A stretch of 64,000 nucleotides of DNA from contig JANEZZ010001470.1 in the NCBI GenBank assembly GCA_026122225.1, positions 744,001 to 808,000 of the forward strand, given 5' to 3'. This document shows, piece by piece, positions 11,180 to 24,000 of the stretch. This DNA is from Heloderma charlesbogerti (Eukaryota; Chordata; Lepidosauria; Squamata; Helodermatidae). The notes beneath the pieces are model-generated. The model saw nothing but the letters and a program-made list of their open reading frames with translations, ran no database searches and was not told the origin of the DNA. A program made the translations under genes and the position numbers. How positions within the stretch are numbered: the first letter of the stretch is position 1; the number at the start of each line of letters is the position of its first letter.

Positions 11180-14100
11180 CTTTGGAGAAAAAATGGGAGT
11201 GGGGGAAGGGAACAGATCAGCAAAGAGACTGAGGGTAGTATCCAACGCTGGCCCTACATCTCTGCTGATTGCACTGTGCCAGCAGGACCCAGTGCCAGCA
11301 CAACAGGAAGCTAGCATTTCCTAGAACAACCCCAGAAATGAGCCAAAATACCAGTTTCTGGAAGGGGACAGGTCACCGCATCCCTCTTCTGCAAGCTCTG
11401 CTGACCTGTTCTGTTGCAGAAACAAGCATTAAGGAAGCTTTCTCTTGCGCTGGCACTGGGTCCCACTGGTGCATAGGCAGCATTGGATATTGCCCCAAGA
11501 AACAAAGCTCATACCTGAGCTGATTACAAAACAAGCTCTACAAAAGAGATATGTTACAATTTTCATTGTAGGCTCTTCCAAGGACAGCACTGTGTTTTAT
11601 AAAGGAGTACTAATCTATCAGTTACCTTTAAAAAAAATCTTCCAAAATGAGTTTGCAATGGCACATTTATGTTTACCTTTGGAATTGTGAACTGTTTTGT
11701 AAACAGGTATTTTCTTTAGTCAATTAAAAAAACTGAAAGAGTTCACAGAATTGTAAGGGTTCAACATTTGCACAAGCTGCTAAAACCTTGCAAGATTTGA
11801 TATGCAAGAATCAAGATTTTAGGCTGCGAAGGGGTGGGGAGGGTCCAATCTTGGATTCCTCCTCCTGAAGTCATAGCAGAGTCTACAGCCTTGGAAGTGG
11901 GGGGAGGGGGAAGAGATCCACCATACCCTATGGTCCCTAGGATGCTCTTTGAGGGACCATAGGATTGTTCTGCCCAAGAAAAAGCCAATTTGCCCATGTG
12001 ACTGGTCAACCGGTTGTGTGAATAGCTCTTCACCATAAACAAATGCTCAGTGAGCATATAAGAAGCTGTGTAAACTGTTCGTGCACACTGTCTTGCAGGC
12101 TAGCTGGCAATGTGGGCTCAGAACAAAACAGACAAATGATTCACCATACAAAACTTCAAAGTCTATTCACTTTTTGTTACAATTTGGTTTCAAAACAAGC
12201 ACAAAAATGGAGTGTACAAAATGGCTCTTGGTTTCAATAGCCTGATGACCAATTCAAAAAATATACAAATACATAAAACCAGAAGGGTGAACCACAGCGG
12301 CCTCTCCAAACTATCAGTTTATAGCAAGATAAATGTGCAGTTATTACTCATTTGCTGCATGGAATTCAAACATTTGCCTTTCAAGGCAACTCTTCTCTTG
12401 TAGGGGTGTTATTTCCCCAACTCTTCAAACTGTTTTATTATACTTGTAGAAAATGAGATACTTTCTGGATCAAGTACATTAATGCAACCAGAACATTTAT
12501 CACAATTGGGAGCTGTATAGAATGCTATCCAGAAGTATCAGATAATGCCTCCGCCTCCTCCCCGTCTTGCACTAAAATGCTTTTGTATTGTTTACATTTT
12601 CTGTAATTCTATTACAGAATAGAATTATATGCATGTCTTCTCAGATCTAAGTCCTACTGAATTAAATGGGACTTGCTCCTAGCTAAGTCTTTATAGGATT
12701 GCAGCCTAAATGTATTTATATTTTGTGTTGTTGCACTTGTAAATGTGAATGCCAATTACCTGAAAAGTATAGTATTGTCCAAGCAATATAGATAAGCCAG
12801 GTTTTACTTACCTCCTTTCTACAGTTTTCATCATTGTCTGCATTCTTTCTTCTATTGTTGCTTTTATTAAGAATCTATGAACAATGGTGGGTCTGAATTT
12901 TAAAAAGAGAACATTCAGCACAGGTTGTTACACTTAGTGCAATGCTATACATGTTTACTCAGAAGTAAATCCCACTGTGTAAAATCCCATTCCCTAGAAG
13001 TAAATCCTGCTCCCTAGTTGGGGAAGTTTAGGATTATGGCCTAACCCTTTTTATTATTTATCAGTTCCAACAATATTCATGTGATGGGTGTTATAAGAAT
13101 TAAGCAGAATCACTTAATGGCGTGTGTTTTTAATCAAACCACTTATATTTCAGAAGAGGTTACAATTATCATGTAGCTTTAGGGAAACACTGGTTGTAGA
13201 AAAGGCAAACACTGTATGATAGGAAAGAATGAAGGGTGTTTTCAAACTATTACGTTCTACAAGATTGAGTAGCTCTAGCCAATTGTTGTCACAATGTGGC
13301 TGTTCACCCAACACGACAGCCCACGGTAGGTTACTTAACCCATGGTGAGGCTGCAGTGTGTGTGGTCGCCATTTTGAATATGCAACCCCCACTTGGGGGT
13401 TGTTGTGTCATGCGAACCTGGTGAATTATGCAAGGGTTAAACAACCCTCGCATAACCCATGGTTTGGTCTGGTCACATAACCCATGGTCTGGTTTGTTTA
13501 ACCCCCTTGTTTAAGAGAGCTTCGGCTATTGGGCGGTATAGAAATGAAATAAATAATAATAATAATAATAATAATAACAACCCTCACGTGACTCATGCTC
13601 GCCAGCTTTGCATGACAAAACAACCCCCCCAACCCATCCCCCACTGCAGGGGTTGGATATGCAAGATGGTGCCCATAGGGCCCACAGTTCATTGTGGGTT
13701 AAATAACCCATGACAAACCGTGGTGTGTAATCTGAACCCAGTCAATGTCTCGTGAATGGGGCTTTCAGAGGTGGGAGTAGGGTAACAACAAGGTTTCTAA
13801 AAAATACTAGGTTAGCTAATAACTGTCAGGGTGGACACTGAGCCCATAGAATCCCAGAGTAGTTCTGTTTCTGAGGAAGAGCAGTCGTTCCTGGGAGAGG
13901 AGCGCGCTCCTCTTTCCCAGGGCCCACAGCTGACGGAGATTCCTCCCACCAGCATTCCTAGATTAGATAGCAGTCCAGGGAGTGACCGAGCGCGGGAAGT
14001 AGACTTGGTGGATGCGCGACGCCGACGCAGAGAGCGGCGCCAAGTGGAGGGCGCAGAAAGGAGGCATAGTGCCCGGTTGGCGCGCAAACAACGGCTGCAC

Positions 14101-15020
14101 CCAGAGGATCCAAGGGAAAAGGGGAGGGACTCTCCCTAGTCCTTAAGTTCAGGGGTCTGCCAGTAATTCCCTTTCAAACGGGGACCAACTGTTCCAACTT
14201 AGGGCACAGGTACTCTGCTGCTTAGATCTAGTTGCTACCTGTAGAGTTGTTAAGTTGTCAAAGAAGAATAAAGCTTTGAAAGGAATCCCTTTGTCTGTGT
14301 CTGGACTTGGCTACTGGATTAGACTGAGAGAGGCCTCCAAGGAGCCCTTGACAATAACATCTCCTTCCTTCACCTCTCTATAGACAGAAGAATGCAGTAA
14401 GCACAACAACGGCCAATTAAACATATTTGTGCTACGTAAGATTATTAAATCTAGTAGAAAACTGAGAAGATTTATCACAGGATTCCCACCCACCCCGCCT
14501 CCAACATACTTCTTAATGGAACCATTAAAAAGACACTGATAACACTGGTGTTTCCAAAATGTCAACTTCCTATGCTTCCACTGCATTTTGAATAGGAAAC
14601 TTTCAACTGCAACTTCATCAAAACCTGTATTATATTCTAAACCAACCACACATACCCCCAAAGCAGTACAAAGGTAGCTATAGCAGTATCAAATCTGAAA
14701 GCTTTCCATGCTGAAATCTTCAATTAATTCCTATTCCTACTAACCTGCCACTTAGCCTCAACTCATTGCCATTCTCTATGGTGGTTAGATCACGTTAGCC
14801 AAGCCAATGCCCATGACACTTTTTGAACTTACTTAGTTTGTCCAATACGGTGGACTCTGCCAATGGCCTGTAGCTCATGAGCTGGATTCAATATGGGCTC
14901 CACCAGGAGGACCTGAGTTGCCTCAATGATGTTTAATCCATTGGAGCCGGTATGGAGGGGCAACAGTAATATGTTGATCTTGGGGTCATATTTAAATGCA
15001 GAGAGATTTTCCTGAAAGAT

Positions 15021-15059
<39 letters not shown>

Positions 15060-18000
15060 GATATTCAGTGGAGGATATTGGAAAATAATACACGAAGTCA
15101 CCACCTCCAAGAGCAAGTTCAATGGCTGTGTAATATAACAGACTAGTGACACTGAATTCTAAATCTTTCACAAACACAGAGCAGGCCTAACTGAGAGATA
15201 ATAGATCAGGCGTAGCTCCAGAATGCTTAGGGCTAATGCACATGTAGTACTGATTCCCTGTTAATCATGGTTCACAAATCCCATCCCTGCAGCCCTGGAG
15301 AAATTCCCCCTGCTCACTTAACTGTGGTTAAGCAGTTTGTCAGCATCAGTGATTGCAATAAAGATAATCAATACTCCCATTTAACCAGAACTTGAAACTG
15401 GTTTGAAGTGGGTTTTAGATCCTGAGCAAAGGGGAACCCTAGACAACCTTAGGCATAGTTAATTTCCTTGCCAATGAAAAGAAGGGATATTTTTATCCCA
15501 TGTGGCAGCTACAAATTGGCTCCTGAAGTGCTCAAAGCATTAATTGTATTGATTTATAATTAAATGTATATCCTGCCTTTCTCTACAAAGCAGACAGTAG
15601 GCTAATTCAAATCAATAAATTAATTACAATGCAATAAACAATACTGCCGTGCATGCACGCCACAGGAAGAGAGAGGGGGGCATACACCTCAGTCTAAGTA
15701 TGATAGACGGGAGGCTGGCATTATCCTCTCCTCCTTCTGAGAGTGCTGGCTCCCAGCTGTAGCATCCTCTCCCACTAATGCCATCAAAGATTAAAGTTGC
15801 TAGATGGGTATGCAGGGGCTTCTCATCTGGTGCTTGGTCCAGGCATGATTTGTGGGGATAGCCTGCATTGCCCTGATGCAAATTATACAAGAACATAAGA
15901 ACAGCCATACTGGGTAATGCCAAAGGTCCATCTAGTTCCGCTGTCTGTGTGCACAGTGGCTAACCAGATGCCCATGGGAACTCCACAAGCAGGACAGGAG
16001 TGCAGTATCACCCCCTTGCTCCCCAGCAGCAACTGGCATTGAGAGGCATACTCCCTCTGCTGCTGGAGGTAGCATACAGCCATCGATAGCTATTACACAG
16101 CCTTATCCTCCATGCATCTGTCTAACTCCTTTTAAAAGCCATTCAAGTTGGTGGCCATAAGAAGTCTTGCTTTGTTAGCACATGTTCCCTGTAGGCTGCA
16201 GCTAGGTTTGTACTAGTCCTTAGACTCCAGCCTTAGCTCTCTATCATTTTAATTTCTTTTTGTTTTTACTTCTAGCACACTGCCATTTCAGAAACAAAAG
16301 TCACTTCATCAGCTCAAATACAAAATGTTTTGGCAGACTTGTCTACTGTCATCCTCATTATCTCATTTTCAAGGGAAAGCAAAGACAAAGGATTCAATAA
16401 TTAACAGCGACTTGCTGCAGTCACAGACCTGAAACTTGTTAATTCCGTTGATTTGAGCGAACTCCATGCTGTTATCATATAGAGCTTTCGCAATGATATC
16501 CAGCACATCTTGCCACTACAAAATAAAAGGGGAAGATATTTCCATATTACAAACAAGAAAGTACCCATTACAACAGCTAAGCATGCTTTTTCCTAGCATC
16601 CAAAGGAGGCAGCAATCAAGCCAAAGAGACATTCAGTGTATCCTAATTTCAGTTGAAATTAAAATTATCCCAATTATCCATCCCAACACTTAATAACCTG
16701 GTCACGCAACACCTCTCAGACGATGTATATTTTAGATTAAACATTTTAGAAATACCGTTGAAAAAACTAGAGATTTGGCGCTTGGGTCTTTAAACTGGAT
16801 TTTCTTTAGAGTCCTGACCACAGCTTCCACTTTAGTAGAGTGACTTCCCTTTGGAGAGGAAGAAAATGTAAATTATCATTTATTTAGTGCAGATCAGATT
16901 AAAATAATACATTAAAACTGTGTGCTATACTAATACATACAGTGAAATCTGTCAAGAAATCTCCTGTATTTTAAAGTTTATCAGAATTAAGTTTTGCAAA
17001 TAGCTTACTCAAATTTAAGCTTCTCAAATGTAACAATGTAGCTCCCTTACACGCTAAATACCCTATATAAAAGTTGACATACTGCGTAAACATCATACTT
17101 ATCAGTATATTTTGCTGTCTATCTATAAACTACACAAATTACAATTCATCAGCAAATTACCTTTACCTATAAAACATAAACTCACTGATTCAAATGGTTT
17201 TTTTGTTTGCTTTTTAATAGAGGGCTGAGTTGTAGGTTTTCTGCCAGCCAGAATGCCAAATCTGGGTGGAATTATGGATGTTTCTGATTCAATTTGAGTA
17301 GCTTTTATAAATCCTGACTTTCACTGTTTGGTAGCATCATCTGTTAAGATGCTACCAAACCGGGCACACATGTGTCAGGAATTCAATCATTTCCAAATTT
17401 TAGTGAATTCGTATTTAGGAAGCAACATCTAGGTAGGTGAGCAAATGTATATATTATGGCTATGATCACCTAATTGACTTTCTGTTGTACCAAGTCCCAC
17501 AATTGCGGTATTATAAATATTTTGTTTTAATGTTTTTATAAAAGTTTTATCTTAATGGGCAGTATCCAACTGTGTCATTCTGCTAGTGCAAATGACACTG
17601 TGGTAGCAGAAACTAGGCTCCAAATGATGCGCAAGAGGAAAATCCGACTAAAGTTACATTTGTGCAAGAACAGCTGTGAAAGTGGTTGCACAATAGAAAG
17701 CTTCAGTGGAGATCTGCTAGTGCCACTGAAGTTTGCAGAGTGACACCACTGGATTCTGCCCAATGTATTTTAATGTATTTTCTTTGTAAACTGCTTTGAG
17801 ATATTTTTAAATATAGAAAGCAGTATATAAATCAATTAAATACTTAATAATGTTGTGGTGAATGATGACAATATAATAAAGAAAGGTGATAAGTGTGAAG
17901 GATTGTTGGACTCACCCCAACAACCCTGCAAGGTAGGCCAGGCCCAACTTGGCCACAGGTTCCCCCAAAGTTGACCCCAGTAGCTCCCTTCCCAGGCCAA

Positions 18001-21000
18001 TAGGCACTGTATTTAGCACTGAAGCTATACAGGACGCACCACACCAAATGGAAGTTGGATAAAAGCTTATTAGGGGAAAGGAACAAAGAGGAAGGAATGG
18101 GGAGAGGTGGTAAGTTGTAAAGGAAATTACAAGCAAGGTACAATGCTCAAAGCAAAACCAGAAACGCCAAACACCAAGGCACACACTCCCAAGAGCAAAA
18201 CAATAAAGCTAGCTAGTCTATCCTATACATACCAAAGTACGGGCCTCTCAGGATAGCCAACGACCAGGAGCACACCCTAATACCGTCAGGGCCAAGACGC
18301 GACACCCATCCCTTCTTTAGCCCTCTTTTTATTGCCCAGCCCTAGCAACTCCGGGCAGATTTGAAACACTCAATCCAAGCCCAGTCCCAGGACACTCTAC
18401 TCTACCCCACAAGGAGGCTGAATCTTCCCACCAGGCACGGTTGTTATCATTTTCCCAATTAGCTGGAGCAGAGCGTGGCCTTGAGCTGCAGGGCTGAGAA
18501 ACAGCCAAAAAACAATCAACCTCCAGGTGGCTACTTTGTACGTGACTACCCAAGCAGCTCTCATGGCTCCCGCTTCTACTATCCCATTCTTGACAATAAA
18601 CATCAAGGAAGACAAATGAGATGGTATCTAGCATGAAATGAGGAAAGAGCGTAAGACTTCGAATGTTATAAAGTCTGAGATGCTTATTGTCTCTATAAGG
18701 ATATTATGCAATTGTACCCATGAGCATGATCCAGCCAATTATAAGCACTTTTTACAGCCTGCTGAAGTTTTGATGTGAGAGTTAAGTATGGGCAAGTTAA
18801 GTATGGGCACTATAACAGCATACTGAGATACAGAAGTGCTTAACGCTGGCTGAATCATGGCCCTTATTTTTAAGAATTAGTGTGACATCATAGGAAGTCC
18901 ACAGTGTTTCCCATGGATAAGTGATACATTTTGACAAAAATGCTCTGGAAGGTCAATTAATGTAATAAATAAATATTGATTTAATGAAATATACTTTCAA
19001 GTAAGGAAAATGTAAGTACCCTGAAGGGATAATTAGGAATGTGGATCAATATATCAAAAAGTACTCATATGTATGGCAGTTTACCTTCACAGGTATATCA
19101 TCCTCTTGGTTTGCAGTCTCTGCAGTGAAGACATAGGAGATTTCTTTATGTGATGTTGTCTGCCTGCAGATGGCACACTTTATTGAACTTCTGCGAGTGC
19201 CAACACTGTACTGTTCTATAATAATAGCTATACACTCATTGCAGAAGCAATGTCCACATGTCAACACTGCCCACTACACAAAGAAAAAAAGAGCAAATAA
19301 GTACCTTATCTTTGACCTTGAAGTTATAACAAAAACAAGCACATATGAAAATATAGTAAAATTCAGTGTATAACCATTGAAATACAACTACTATGAAGAA
19401 ATTCTAAAACCAGCACTGTAAATGGAAGAAGTGTACAATTTGTTTCTTACGGATTCTAAAGGCATGATTCCATAATCACAGAAGAAGATAAACAGAAGGC
19501 TTCCTAATCCTCCTAGCAACATCAAGCTTGGAGTAATCAGGAAAATCTCATCTTTATTTTTTTCAAGTTTTCAACACTCATCACTGAAGAAAATAATCTT
19601 GAAAATATTGTAAGTAAAATATTGTAACTTCTTGTCTTCCTAAACGTACCCACTTTTCATATACATCATTGAATCACTCTGCCCATTTCTGGTGGCTTTG
19701 GCATTCTCACACATGCTTGCCTGTCAATTTCAGCCTAGGATTGTCAAACTGAACTCCCCACCCCCATCATGCAACGGAATGGAAGAAAAGTGCAAAGTCA
19801 GCTCTGGATACATGTGGTATGTACTAAATGTGTACACTGGTTTCCTGAAAAAGAGTGCTTTGCAAACATATCCTTTATAGGCTTTTAAGAAAAAAGGTTG
19901 TTTGTTGAGCATATGAAGTCATTTACTGATCAAAGATACATACATAAGCCATTTCCAAATTAAGTGAGTGGAGTGGGCACATGGTCCAGTGCTTAATGAC
20001 AGTCCCATACTCAAGCTTATGTATCACATTAGAAGTATTGTGAAATGACTAAAGTACAGTTACCGGAATTCCATGCCTACTTCATGGCACACTAATATTT
20101 GTCACTGACTGTGCTCACATGAAAATTTATGTATCAGAATGAGCCCCTGCATGGGATTTTGCATACGCTGCACTTAAATAAAAAAAGAAACAAACACTTC
20201 TGCACCAAGATCTGAATTATGTACATTTGTACAATATTGCTTACTTTGCATTCTACTCTTGATAATCAAGGGAGAGGACAAAGAGTTATGCACTGCACTA
20301 AAGGTCTATCTTGATCCCCAGAAAACCTACTCGTGCCCCAGTGGCTTCTGACATTTTATCATGTAAAATGATATGTGAGTTTTTGCTTTAAAGGCTAGAA
20401 ACATACTTTTAAAGTATGAAGTCTGAGACTAAATTCTACAAATGCATGGGCCAACTGAAAACTTTTAGCATGCTTACAGCCATATCATCATATATGCTGT
20501 ATGTTTCAAGATCTACTGATTCATAAATCCAATTCTGAGATTGTACACACGTTAATTCTGGGTAAAGAAGCCTATTTCAAGTATGCCAACAATGAACTAA
20601 GAGAAAAATCCATAGTTGAACCTTTTACCTGTTTTCCCAGTTGTCGCGCGCAAATTGGACAGGGCTCTGGATTAACTCCTCCAGTTGTTTTATCCTGAGA
20701 CTATGAAAGTAGTAAAGAAAAAAAAAACAATTATTTAATACTTAAAATAACCTTATAAATGATTTGAGGCTGGAACAATTCTAAAGCTTTGTATGTTTGC
20801 CAAGTCATAATGCAATATATATATGTGTGTGTGTGTGGGGGTGTGTGTGTGTGAGTAATAACACAATACCTGGAAAAAATGAAAGCAGTGGGCTTGGATC
20901 CAAAGACCATGAATGGAAGGAGAAAATGTATTAGTGCTGTTCCATGAATTCTTATACAACCTAGCAAGTTATGTATGAGAAACACGGTGCATAAGGAAGA

Positions 21001-24000
21001 TACTGGCCATAGTGTACCATCAACTCTAGTGGGATATAAAAAGGTCAGGGGAATGAGTTTGTGCAAACAGAAAAAGACTTATCTGGATTTGGGGTTACTT
21101 TTCTCATGCAGTGCTCTTCCGCTAGGTTGGAAACAGCCGTTCTGTGACCACAATGTTTCCACTAGTGGAAGGGCATCTTTGGATCCAAGCCAATCTTTTT
21201 CAGAAATTATAAAGCAATTGTAGAATAATGAAACAAATTTATAAAATCAGTCTCAGGGTTGGATGAAAGCTAACAGAAAGATGACAGAAACAGAAAAAAA
21301 CAACAACAACAAACACACCTGTTGCCATTCACCAACTACAGATCTTCTTTGAACAACTTTTGTGGAAAATCACAAGCCACTTTTAATTTCACACTTGGGG
21401 ATTCTATAAGTTCAAATTTCTATGGGGCAACCACTGACTTAATTAGAATTCAGTCATGTGCATGCCCCTCAGAATCATGGCTTTACAACACAAATCAGAG
21501 AGTTTTAGCATCTAAGAGCTTGCATAAGCCCAGTGGGATTTCGGCCTTTTTATTATTTAGGCAGCAGTCGTGTTCCACATTGCAAACGGGTTTTAAAATT
21601 CCTCTGAGCATCAAAAGCAGCTTGCCATGTGGTATTGTAGGTTACTATGCATAAAACACACACAGAGGGAGAGAAAAATAGAATGAATCCAGTTTTGCAC
21701 AGAATAATTTGCACAGTTCTACAGACTGAGACTATGATCTACAAATTACAAAGCTGAAATTAAGGATAATCATATTTTTGTTTTGTTGTTTTACTAGAGC
21801 GGCTTGCACATTTTAATCAACAAAGAATTCCAATTATGTGAAGGTAAAAAGCAGCATACTTTTTAAACTATGACAATCTGGAAGAGATGTGGCTAATAGG
21901 TGGAGTTATCTAATCATCTGCAGTTATACCTAAAGATGAATGTGAGTCTGCCATCTACCCTTTCAACCTATATTGCACAAACTTGAAGAAATGAGATGGA
22001 GGGAGATCTGCTGAACCTCAGCAAAAAAAATTATTTTAACAGCTCCTACTTCCTCTTCGAGGATAATGCAATGCAAGAGTTAATCACTCAGAGTCAAATA
22101 CTTTTTCTTAGTTCTCCAAGTAAAATGAAGGAAGAGTAAAGAGAAAATCATATCTACTGTTTACTAGAAGGTTCTACAATAGTGTAAAAATGAAAATGAG
22201 ACAGGTCAGACTTACCTTTTCTAAATTAGTGAGGTAAAGGAGCTGGCCTAGTTTCTTCTGAAGCTGTGATTTGGCAACAGCTTTGTCATTCAAAAGTTTC
22301 ACTCGATTTTGTTCTACCTGCAAAAGCAGTTTCAATCTTCAATCTTCATTACAAGTTTTCAGGAAGAGTTTGTAGTGTAAACTATCAACTCTAGCATCAT
22401 TATCAACTAATGAAGGGAAATTTATGTATTGAAATTTCTCCTGTCCCTCAACCCCAAATTGACTTTCAGCAATCAGGATGTTCAGGTGAAGAGCAGAGTA
22501 TTTGTCATACATCACATGACATGTTTTGATTATTCTGCTCTTGCTGATCTTGGTTTTTGAATGTAGCTTTAAATTTGAATAATTTTAACTGGGACTTGCT
22601 TTAATGAGTTTTTATTACAAACCACCTTGGGAAACCATTAAGGCTGAAAGGCTATCTATAGATAAATAAGTAAATAAATCTGAGGTGCAAGTCATCTCTA
22701 ACTGCATAGCAATAAAGAGATGCTATACAAGAACAACAAGAGCAGGACTGAGTTTTTAGTGGCAAGTGGTAGACCTCAATGTCAACGGCTAAGCAGCACT
22801 GCTCCTTTTCAGCTACAATAAACTGTCACCTCGTGTGGCTCAATTATGTGAAGAACAGGGTGGTTAGGTTTTGGCTCTTCTGGATGACGCACTCTAAGCC
22901 GTTCTGTAGCCATGGCAAGTTCATCGATGGCAGACACATGATCTCTCAGAACCATCCAATATTCATGAAGCAGCTGAAGGTAAAATTTAAAAGAAATGAT
23001 CAGCAACAGAACTGTAGGTTGTGGTGGTTAACTAAAAATATTGCTTGTCAGCACTTGTAAGGTTTTCAAAGTATTTTTGACAGAAAGCCTAATGGAAAAT
23101 TACAGCTTAGGCTTCTCCCTTTGTACCTACACAAGTAAAGCGCAAACACATCTGTCACCACAAAGGTGCTCAGAGGAAAGTTACAGTAAACTAGAAATGT
23201 TCTTGTAACTAGGAGTGCAGAAGCCGGCTCTTTCTAAGCACACTAAAATGAATGCATTTATGATTGTAAAAAAATGGTTCCAAAAATATAATACAAGAAG
23301 CCACTCCCCCAAAGTAACAAAAACTTGAAACATAGCAAAATTATATGAGAAAATCCCAGTCAATAACTGATCATACATATTAGCGCTCTTAGCAGATACA
23401 TTACCTCAGTCCTCACAAAAAGCTAGCAAAATAGGCTAGTACTATTATCCCCCAATTGTGGCTATGAAACCAGGGATGAAATGCATAATCTTGCCTAAGT
23501 CCACCGGCAGAGCAAACCAATTGGTGGGTGGGGAATCTAAAGGTAAAGGCCTTATCCAAAGCCCAGCTGAGCTCATACTGGTAGGGCAGAAGGGAAGGAG
23601 CAGCAATGTTTTCTTTTCTTTTCGACCCCTTTTTGGGACGGTTTGTTTTACTTTTACAACTTCCCTCCCATTGGTTGCAGTAGAAAAGAAATTATGTTCA
23701 CCAGCTCCAAGGCTGGCATACATTTCCCACAATTCCAGGCAATTCAGGCCTTCCCCTGAACTGCCCCCCTCCCCTTTTGCTTCTACTGACAGACCTCCAG
23801 CATCGGAACGGCAAGGGTTGTAGAGGTTTCTGCAGAGGTTGCAAACCATAGGATTGCAACCTTAGTTTCTAACCAAGATGAGACTGAAGTTGGGAATTTC
23901 CATTTTACAGCTCAGCCACTGAACTAGAATGGTCATTTAATAATCAAACAGCTATAGTCTGAGGAATAATGAACTACATGTAACTTAAAAATGCCTTCAT

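Noticed and set aside
13831..14139. 102-codon ORF as a host protein
   Set aside because: It lies wholly within a solo LTR with target-site duplications and lacks an ATG.
20633..20695. Alternative acceptor ctcag for exon w18
   Set aside because: It would drop the conserved Ser-Gln pair; catag six bases upstream keeps it.
23445..23849. 134-codon minus ORF as an SHPRH exon
   Set aside because: SHPRH sequence is continuous between exons w15 and w16 without it, and no domain is seen.
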